Shown piece by piece: positions 5,501 to 9,585 of a stretch of DNA of 9,585 bases. Position numbers and translations under genes: made by a program. This stretch comes from JAZSMJ01 sp045535815. GTDB taxonomy: Bacteria > Bacillota > Clostridia > Oscillospirales > CAG-272. The first letter of the stretch is position 1. The number at the start of each line of letters is the position of its first letter. The notes under the pieces are model-generated. The model ran no database searches and had not been told where the DNA came from. It saw only the letters and a program-made list of their open reading frames with translations. The DNA lies in NCBI GenBank assembly GCA_045535815.1, contig JAZSMJ010000042.1:1-9585 (forward strand), written 5' to 3'.

Positions 5501-8390
5501 TGTAGGCATAGATTATTTCAGCGTTTTTAAGCGGATCGTTTTCGGATGAAATATTAATTTTTTCCCATTCTGATCTTCCGCCGGCATAATAAACCGTTTC
5601 AATAGACGTACAGCCATAAAAGGCATTACTGTATATATCGGTAACGCTTGTTGGTACGGTTACACTTGTCAAGCCCGTGCAGCCGTAAAACGCACCTCCA
5701 CCAATAGTCGTTACGCGGTCTGGTATAATAAGGTCACCCGTTAAGTCCTTGCAATTCTCAAATGCATAATCTCCTATAGTAGTTACGCTGTCGGGTATTG
5801 TAAGGACTCCCGATGTACTTGCGGGAGTACAGATTACTGTAGTTTTATCCTTGTTATACAGTATTCCGTTTTCGGATGAATAATTTTCGTTATTATCTGA
5901 TACGGTTATTGACGTTATTTTCTCGCAAGCTCTAAATGCACTATTACCAATAGTAGTAACGCTATCGGGTATAATAAGGTCGCCTGTGAAGCCGCTACAA
6001 TTATAAAATGCACTATATTCTATGTTTGTTACACCGTTAGGTATAACAAGCTGTCCGGTAAATCCGCTGCATCCGTAAAATGCAGATCCACCTATAGTTG
6101 TTACGCTGTTCGGTATTACAAGATCACCGGTGAAGCCGCTGCAATTATAAAATGCACCTCCTCCAATAGTTGTAACGCTATTGCCTATCACAAGCTTGCC
6201 TGTAAAACCGGTGCAATCGGAAAATGCATTGCTACCTATAGTTGTAACGCTATTACCTATTACAAGATCGCCGGTGAACTCGGTACATCCGTAAAATGCA
6301 CTATATCCTATATTTGTTACACTGTTAGGTATAACGAGATTTTCTGTGAAAGCGGTACAATTGTAAAATGCAAGCTCTCCAATACCGGTTATACCTTCGT
6401 TGATCGTTATAGCTTTGATCTTGCTTTGGTACTGCCCCCACGGTGCACCCGTGATATATTTACCGTTTGAATATTTTGTGGTGTAATCATACATTTCACC
6501 GCTGCCGCTTATCTCAAGCGTGCCGTCTGTATAGAGCGACCAGACAAGGTCGTCACCGCACTTGCCGGAATCAATTTCGGCAAACTTTATTTCAGCATTG
6601 AGAAGAAAATCGTTATTCTTGGCAATATTTATGCTGTTCCACCCTGTCTCACTGCCTGCATAATATACGGTTTCGATAGAATAACACCCATAAAATGCAT
6701 ACTCATCAATATACGTGATGCTTTTGGGTATGTAGACTGTCGTAAAGCCGTCGCACCCGCGAAATGCACCATAGTCTATATAGGTTACACCATCTGGTAT
6801 AACAAGATCTCCCGTAAAGCCGCTGCAATTATAAAATGCACCATTACTAATAGTGGTTACACCATCGGGTAAAACCAGATTGCCTGTGAATCCTCTGCAA
6901 CCGTAAAATGCATAGTATCCTATATTTGTAACGGTGTCAGGTATTACAAGGTTTCCGATCAATCTGCTGCAATTATAAAAAGCATAATTGCCTATCGAAG
7001 TAATATTTTGGGATATATCAAGAGTCCCTGTTAAGGAACTGCATTCATAAAAAGCATAATCCCCTATATAAGTTATATCGTCGGATAGCTTCAATGTCTT
7101 GATTGTATCGGCGTATTGATACCACGGTGCAGACGTTGTGTATCTGTTGTAATCATACATATCACCGCTACCGCTTATCTCAAGCAGTCCGTGATTGTTG
7201 AGCGTCCAGGTGAGGTTATCTCCGCACTTGCCGGAGGCAATGACCGCTTTGCACAGTATGTTCGCATTCAAAAGCGGATCGTTGTTTGAGCCGATGGTTA
7301 TACCGTTCCATTCTGCTTCGGAGCCTGAGTAGTATACGTTTTTTAAAGACGTACAGCCACTGAATGCGCCCAAACCAATGTTCGCAATGCTCTTGGGAAT
7401 ATAAGCACCCGTGAAGCTACGGCAACCGTAAAATGCATAGTTTCCTATAGTTGTAACGGAATCGCCTATCACAAGATCACCCGTGAAGCCACGGCAATAG
7501 TAAAATGCATCTTCTCCTATACTTGTTACGCTGTCGGGTATCACAAGATTACCTGTGAAGCCATAGCAATTGTGAAATGCATAGTCTCCTATAGTTATTA
7601 CGCTGTCAGGTATAATAAGATCACCCGTCAAGCCTTTGCACTCGCCAAATGCACCTGCCCCAATAGCAGTAATGCTGTCAGGTATCACAAGCTTGCCTGT
7701 AAAATCGGTGCAAAGCCAAAATGCATAATCTCCTATAGTAGTTACGCTGTCGGGTATAACAAGATCACCCGTGAAGTTGAGACCATAGAATGCCATATAT
7801 CCTATAGTCGTAACACTGTCGGGTATCACAAGATCACCTGTGAAGCCGTAGCAACTGAAAAATGCGTTATCTCCTATAGTAGTTACGCTATCAGGTATTG
7901 TTAGTGTGCCTGTCTTTCCGGCCGGGGCGGATATAAGCTCCGTCTTATTCTTATTAAAAAGCATTCCGTCATACGATGAGTATACAGGGTTATTTTCTGA
8001 CACAGTGATTGAGGTAATGCCGGAGCAATCGATAAATGCAGATTCTCCTATAGTAGTTACGCTATCCGGTATCTCAAGCTCACCGGTGAAGCCGGTACAA
8101 TAATAAAATGCACATTTTCCTATATGCGTTATGCCTTCATTAAGCTTTAAGGTTTTCAGACTGCTCGCATATTCTCTCCATGGAGCTATAGTTCCGTTTT
8201 CTGAATAGTGCTCATAATCCCACATATCACCACTGCCGCTTATCTCAAGCGTGCCGTCACCATGGAGCGTCCAGGTGAGGTCATCACCGCATTTGCCTGA
8301 TGCCGCAGATGCGGAAAATGACATAAGTGCGACAAAGACGATAACCGACACCGCAAGGATTAAAATTTTACTAAATGCATTCTTTTTCAT
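2391..8390 (-). CDS. Giant secreted BspA-like leucine-rich-repeat protein with C-terminal dockerin
   Basis: A 1999-residue exported protein. Residues 1-30 are a signal peptide (MKKNAF start, hydrophobic core ILILAVSVIVFVALM, cleavage likely after ASA). Residues 31-1851 are six super-modules. Each opens with a header like SGKCGDDLTW...ISGSGDM, goes through treble-clef-like LRR_5 units (core IPDSVTTIGDYAFYNC, about 23 residues), and closes with a VYYAGSEAEWN...N(D/N)xLLNAxI motif. Residues about 1855-1937 form a small carboxypeptidase-regulatory-like beta domain. Residues 1938-1999 are a type I dockerin. By hand I count about 52 LRR units. There is no LPXTG, SLH or C-terminal membrane anchor, so attachment would be through a cohesin. 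BspA-like proteins commonly mediate binding to host or substrate surfaces; the ligand here is unknown. The frame is open upstream to 8489, but that extension crosses the promoter. The ATG at 8390, with AGAGGA seven bases before it and a signal peptide after it, is the true start. Confidence 0.92.
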   Translation of the reverse strand: MKKNAFSKILILAVSVIVFVALMSFSASAASGKCGDDLTWTLHGDGTLEISGSGDMWDYEHYSENGTIAPWREYASSLKTLKLNEGITHIGKCAFYYCTGFTGELEIPDSVTTIGESAFIDCSGITSITVSENNPVYSSYDGMLFNKNKTELISAPAGKTGTLTIPDSVTTIGDNAFFSCYGFTGDLVIPDSVTTIGYMAFYGLNFTGDLVIPDSVTTIGDYAFWLCTDFTGKLVIPDSITAIGAGAFGECKGLTGDLIIPDSVITIGDYAFHNCYGFTGNLVIPDSVTSIGEDAFYYCRGFTGDLVIGDSVTTIGNYAFYGCRSFTGAYIPKSIANIGLGAFSGCTSLKNVYYSGSEAEWNGITIGSNNDPLLNANILCKAVIASGKCGDNLTWTLNNHGLLEISGSGDMYDYNRYTTSAPWYQYADTIKTLKLSDDITYIGDYAFYECSSLTGTLDISQNITSIGNYAFYNCSRLIGNLVIPDTVTNIGYYAFYGCRGFTGNLVLPDGVTTISNGAFYNCSGFTGDLVIPDGVTYIDYGAFRGCDGFTTVYIPKSITYIDEYAFYGCYSIETVYYAGSETGWNSINIAKNNDFLLNAEIKFAEIDSGKCGDDLVWSLYTDGTLEISGSGEMYDYTTKYSNGKYITGAPWGQYQSKIKAITINEGITGIGELAFYNCTAFTENLVIPNSVTNIGYSAFYGCTEFTGDLVIGNSVTTIGSNAFSDCTGFTGKLVIGNSVTTIGGGAFYNCSGFTGDLVIPNSVTTIGGSAFYGCSGFTGQLVIPNGVTNIEYSAFYNCSGFTGDLIIPDSVTTIGNSAFRACEKITSITVSDNNENYSSENGILYNKDKTTVICTPASTSGVLTIPDSVTTIGDYAFENCKDLTGDLIIPDRVTTIGGGAFYGCTGLTSVTVPTSVTDIYSNAFYGCTSIETVYYAGGRSEWEKINISSENDPLKNAEIIYAYIDSGMCGDNLTWKLTNDGTLTISGSGDMDDYTSYTNAPWYSYRNSITSLVFDGEITSIGDYAFYNCSNLTGDLVIPDSVTTIGSYAFYYCSGITEIAIGNSTSHINSSAFYGCSSLETVYYEGCATEWSKISIGSYNTPLKNATRTYAHIACGECGDDLTWEITNDGTLKISGSGDMNDYSYSNVPWYSYRNNITSLVFDGEITSIGDYAFYYCSNLTGSLVIPDSVTIIGESAFSGRSGLTGSLVIPEGVTTIGPRAFSGCSGFTGELEIPDSVTSIGNDAFYNCSGFVGELVIPKGITSIGSSAFCGLSGITSISISDENGYYSSENGILYNKDKTTLISAPSGIVGNISIPDTVTSISNYAFYNCSKLTGAVVIPEGFTSIGSSVFYGCIGITEVTVPKSVTSIDWDAFYDCTSIETVYYDGGRSEWNSISIYSGNDPLKNAEIVYAYVDSGKCGDNLAWKLTHDGTLTISGSGDMYDYTKKYSNGKYISSAPWGQHTDNIKALNIDEGITHIGNYAFYECSSLTGILDIPDSVTAIGDYAFYRCMGLNESLVIPEKVTHIGNYSFYGCTGFTGDLVIPDNVTYIGEYAFNGCGVTGDLIIGNSVETIASHAFCGCNAKGDLIIPDSVKYIGNSAFANCWNFTGNLVLGKSIESIGDFAFDNCNGFRGDLIIPDSVTAIGSEAFDGCDGFSGGLILGSSVVTIGSRAFYDCDGFTGDLVIPDSVTTIGPNAFYGCDGLTGTLTLGKGLKTIATNAFMSCKFTGELVIPNGVTHIGSTAFYWCTGFTGDLILPESITSIESGAFKMCNGINGDLVIPEGFETIGENTFSSCNFSSVFIPTSVTRINKEAFYSAKIKTVYYAGSEAEWNEIAIYSGNDALLNAEIVFETVPQPVIATAVISSANNSIPTTLTFFDGSNTFTVVEGEDGGFDITEIPNGIYTVTASKLGHLSHTVTGVAFAGSDIYFGNIKLIPGDVSGDGFIDGVDVALLARKLLSIPEENDPNNLNGDGFIDALDVSILASNMFKTPTSSKFGE
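2838..8300 (-). repeat. Six-module LRR_5 repeat array within the giant gene
   Basis: The coding DNA is a nested repeat. The small unit is about 69-72 bp (one LRR). The large unit is a module starting at an SGKCGDD-type header. Module limits, in reading order, are 8300-7236 (355 residues, about 10 LRRs), 7235-6570 (222, 6), 6569-5496 (358, 10), 5495-5049 (149, 3), 5048-4143 (302, 8) and 4142-2838 (435, 15). Nearly every LRR has one Cys directly after the AF(Y)xx step. Modules 1, 3 and 5 also carry a 30-35 residue insert of the YSS(E/Y)(N/D)G(I/M)L(Y/F)NK type, near 7912-8019, 5806-5925 and 4453-4572; modules 2, 4 and 6 do not. Confidence 0.9.
4828..5397 (-). repeat. Recent direct duplication spanning modules 4 and 5 starts
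   Basis: The 126-bp segments 4828-4953 and 5272-5397 align without gaps at a constant offset of 444 bp (148 codons) and differ at only a minority of positions. Both encode the module header's end and first LRRs (the YSYRN, SLVFDGEITSIGDYAF and CSNLTG stretches). This is far closer at DNA level than typical LRR units within this gene, so the copies look recent or homogenised by gene conversion. Confidence 0.75.
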
Positions 8391-8426
8391 TGTACAGTCC
8401 TCTTGAAGGTTTTTATCATATATTTT

Positions 8427-8455
8427 AGTATACACCCTGTGGGATTTAATGTCAA
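8427..8455 (-). promoter_or_regulatory. Strong predicted sigma-A promoter of the LRR-dockerin gene
   Basis: Read on the minus strand, TTGACA (8455-8450) and TATACT (8432-8427) are separated by 17 bp, a near-perfect consensus. Transcription should begin near 8420, giving a leader of about 30 bases with the ribosome site AGAGGA before the ATG at 8390. This location excludes the longer upstream reading frame as coding. Confidence 0.88.
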
Positions 8456-8485
8456 CTGAATTGGGGGAATAAGCGGATTGCAGTT

Positions 8486-8508
8486 GCAAGCAACTGTAGG
8501 GAAGAGAG
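8486..8508. repeat. Direct repeat copy 1 flanking the structured element
   Basis: Begins GCAAGCAACTGTAG and continues with G-GAAGAG-A-G. It matches copy 2 at 8648-8670 over 23 bases with two mismatches, at an offset of 162 bp. Confidence 0.8.
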
Positions 8509-8647
8509 AATGTGGGTCGCCGAGAGAGAGCACGAACACAGAGTGCGACCCCAACAAATATTCCTCACGGTCGGTGACCGTGTTCCCGCGAGCAAAAATT
8601 CCAAGAATTTTTTGCTCGGAGGAAACGGAATATTTGCAAAACAAGTA

Positions 8648-8670
8648 GCAAGCAACTGTAGTGAAGAGTG
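8648..8670. repeat. Direct repeat copy 2 flanking the structured element
   Basis: Begins GCAAGCAACTGTAG and continues with T-GAAGAG-T-G. It abuts the inverted repeat at the end of greA (first base 8671). It matches copy 1 except at two positions. Confidence 0.8.
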
Positions 8671-8712
8671 TATTGATAAATCCCCTCGGATTCCCGAGGG
8701 GATTTATCAATA
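8671..8712 (-). terminator. Long perfect inverted repeat at the greA 3' end, probable terminator
   Basis: The arms 8671-8689 and 8694-8712 pair perfectly over 19 bp around a four-base loop. The core is CCGAGGGG/CCCCTCGG with an AT-rich outer part. The greA stop codon (TGA, minus strand, 8709-8707) lies inside the stem. The distal arm read on the minus strand ends in GATTTATCAATA rather than a clean T-run, so termination may be weak or the hairpin may mainly protect the mRNA 3' end. Confidence 0.55.
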
Positions 8713-9210
8713 CGGACTTATAGGGAGGGACTCGTCGTCCTCGCCCTTGGTTATCTTTTTGATAGTGACGTAATATTTGCGCTCGTCGCTCACCTTAACG
8801 CAGACACGGTCTCCGACCTTATGCCCGAGCAGTGCCTTGCCGAGCGGCGACTCCTTACTGATCAGACCCTCCAAAACGTCCTGGCGGAGTGTGGTGACCA
8901 GCTTGATGGTCCTTTCCTCGTCCTCGCTTTCATAGTAAAGCACGAGGGTATCGAAAAGTCCTGCGGTATCCTCTGCCGAGTTATCCTCTATGACCTTTGC
9001 GGTGGCTATCATCTGCTGAAGGTATATAATACGGCTGTTATTTCTGCCCAGCTCACGCTTTGCTGAGCTGTATTCAAAGTTCTCGCTGAGGTCACCGAGT
9101 GCTCTTGCCGCCTGTACCGCTTTTATAAGCTCGGGGCGCAGTACCCCCGTTCTGTAGTCTATCTCGTCCTGCATCTTTTTTATATCGACCTTCGTCAGCT
9201 CGTCGTGCAT
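8707..9210 (-). CDS. greA: Transcription elongation factor GreA
   Basis: A 167-residue GreA/GreB-family factor that enters the RNA polymerase secondary channel and stimulates cleavage of backtracked RNA. The N-terminal coiled-coil half (about 1-77) carries the RPELIKAVQAARALGDLSENFEY stretch as its tip region; the acidic catalytic pair corresponds to D40 and E43 (D41/E44 in E. coli GreA). The C-terminal FKBP-like half (about 84-155) has the family motif SPLGKALLG (121-129) followed by KVGDRVCVKV. The length is slightly above the usual 155-160 because of an acidic tail (KGEDDESLPISPY). I chose the ATG at 9210: GGGAGAG lies seven bases upstream, and the promoter's expected start point (about 9242) excludes the longer frame opening at 9258. 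It is transcribed divergently from the ligase gene. Confidence 0.93.
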   Translation of the reverse strand: MHDELTKVDIKKMQDEIDYRTGVLRPELIKAVQAARALGDLSENFEYSSAKRELGRNNSRIIYLQQMIATAKVIEDNSAEDTAGLFDTLVLYYESEDEERTIKLVTTLRQDVLEGLISKESPLGKALLGHKVGDRVCVKVSDERKYYVTIKKITKGEDDESLPISPY

Positions 9211-9248
9211 GGTATAACTCTCCCATCTGCATTTTATCATTACATAAC

Positions 9249-9277
9249 AGTATAACACGGCACTCGGCTTTTTTCAA
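9249..9277 (-). promoter_or_regulatory. Predicted sigma-A promoter of greA
   Basis: On the minus strand, TTGAAA (9277-9272) is followed after 17 bp by TATACT (9254-9249). The start point would be near 9242, giving a leader of about 32 bases to the ATG at 9210. Confidence 0.8.
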
Positions 9278-9309
9278 GTAAAAAAATAATTTGACATTCT
9301 TATATTGTG

Positions 9310-9339
9310 TTGACATCCTTTGACAGAGTGTGATATAAT
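9310..9339 (+). promoter_or_regulatory. Predicted promoter of the phenylacetate-CoA ligase gene
   Basis: TTGACA (9310-9315) and a perfect TATAAT (9334-9339) are separated by 18 bp. Two further TTGACA hexamers stand at 9291-9296 and 9320-9325, but neither has a -10 box at a workable distance. The leader to the ATG at 9374 is about 28 bases. Confidence 0.75.
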
Positions 9340-9373
9340 CATCACGGTAATTTATTAAACAGAGGTGACACCA

Positions 9374-9585
9374 ATGAGCCGATACTATCAACCGGAAATA
9401 GAAACGATGCCGGTCGAAGAGATCAAAAAGCTTCAGTCGGAAAAGCTTGTGCGCCAGGTAAAGCACGTATACGAGCACGTTCCGTACTACAAAAGCCTTA
9501 TGGATGAAAAGGGAGTCAAGCCCGAGGATATCAAGGGCATTGAAGACCTTCACAAGCTTCCTTTTTTGTGCAAGGCAGACCTTCG
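9374..9585 (+). CDS. paaK: Phenylacetate-CoA ligase (AMP-forming), N-terminal fragment cut by window end
   Basis: The 70 complete codons begin MSRYYQPEIETMPVEEI and continue with LQSEKL, VKHVYEHVPYYKSLMDEKGVKPEDI, IEDLHKLPFLCKADLR. This is the recognisable N-terminus of the PaaK-type adenylate-forming ligases, which activate phenylacetate or related aryl acids to the CoA thioester through an acyl-AMP. Family hallmarks visible are the PEIETMP start, the hydrophobic VPYY motif and the LPF...K.DLR motif. The ATP-binding and C-terminal domains lie beyond the window, so activity and substrate are unproven. The ATG follows AGAGGTG (9361-9367) by six bases. It is divergent from greA. In gut Clostridia such genes often accompany indolepyruvate ferredoxin oxidoreductase subunits, but no such neighbour is visible here. 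Confidence 0.85.
   Translation, partial: MSRYYQPEIETMPVEEIKKLQSEKLVRQVKHVYEHVPYYKSLMDEKGVKPEDIKGIEDLHKLPFLCKADL

Larger units (their letters stand above)
8479..8670. other. Structured intergenic element with stacked hairpins and flanking direct repeats
   Basis: No gene fits this stretch. It holds several inverted repeats. CAGTTG/CAACTG lies at 8481-8486 and 8491-8496. GGGTCGC (8514-8520) pairs with GCGACCC (8545-8551). An outer 10-bp stem joins CAAATATTCC (8555-8564) to GGAATATTTG (8627-8636). That outer stem encloses two further hairpins: CACGGTC/GACCGTG at 8566-8572 and 8576-8582, and CGAGCAAAAATTC (8589-8601) with GAATTTTTTGCTCG (8605-8618, one bulged T). Together these would fold as a three-way junction. 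The element is bracketed by a 23-bp direct repeat. It lies between the greA 3' end and the LRR promoter, so it is not in the LRR mRNA unless greA transcription reads through. It could be a small non-autonomous mobile repeat, an RNA, or a protein-binding repeat; I cannot decide. Confidence 0.7.

Noticed and set aside
2377..8103. Plus-strand open frames inside the LRR gene
   Set aside because: They show the same periodicity as the coding strand's repeats and have no ribosome sites, so they are antisense shadows of a strongly repetitive gene.
2838..8300. The ~70-bp periodic repeats as a CRISPR array
   Set aside because: The repeats are contiguous and protein-coding in one frame with LRR_5 residues conserved. 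There are no unique spacers and no cas genes.
8391..8489. In-frame upstream extension of the LRR protein (33 extra residues)
   Set aside because: It runs across the consensus promoter at 8427-8455, has no ribosome site, and would place a signal peptide inside the protein. The ATG at 8390 has a good Shine-Dalgarno.
8387..8773. Open frames on both strands across the structured intergenic element
   Set aside because: They overlap hairpins and direct repeats, overlap greA or the LRR start, lack ribosome sites, and resemble no family. They are translations of repeat DNA.
9092..9553. Minus-strand frame of 153 residues spanning the greA/paaK intergenic region
   Set aside because: It is antisense to the phenylacetate-CoA ligase start and overlaps greA in another frame, and it shows no family features.

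Overview
This window looks like chromosomal DNA from a low-to-mid GC Gram-positive anaerobe of the Clostridia, most likely a gut or rumen Ruminococcaceae-type bacterium. The grounds are the purine-rich Shine-Dalgarno sites, the near-consensus sigma-A promoters, and a secreted BspA-like leucine-rich-repeat protein ending in a type I dockerin, a combination familiar from Ruminococcus-like gut Clostridia. I identify the taxon only from these traits.

Layout. Positions 1-375 are AT-rich non-coding DNA holding a cluster of TTAACA motifs and an extended -10 promoter. It drives a membrane protein of unknown function with two N-terminal zinc ribbons (376-1608). Twenty bases downstream, probably co-transcribed, lies a CX5R protein/lipid phosphatase (1629-2354). 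A strong hairpin (2359-2387) ends that unit. It also ends the convergent giant gene on the minus strand (2391-8390), a 1999-residue exported protein. That protein has a signal peptide, six super-modules holding about 52 LRR_5 repeats, a small beta-sandwich-like domain and a two-loop dockerin. Its promoter is almost perfect (TTGACA, 17 bp, TATACT; 8427-8455).

Upstream of that promoter is about 250 bp without a gene (8456-8706). It holds an array of hairpins with a three-way-junction form, bracketed by two 23-bp near-identical direct repeats. Next, on the minus strand, is greA (8707-9210), whose stop codon sits inside a 19-bp perfect inverted repeat. greA and a plus-strand phenylacetate-CoA ligase gene (9374 onward, cut by the window end) diverge from a shared 163-bp region with a promoter for each.

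How the genes work together. There is no obvious single pathway. greA and paaK are ordinary chromosomal genes. The large LRR-dockerin protein is the main accessory feature: an exported scaffold-like protein that could be tethered through a cohesin partner rather than by a sortase or S-layer motif. Its internal organisation records segmental duplication, with inserts alternating between modules and colinear DNA repeats. The compact structured element at 8479-8670 is the least explained piece of DNA. The zinc-ribbon gene and its leader are markedly more AT-rich than the phosphatase that follows.
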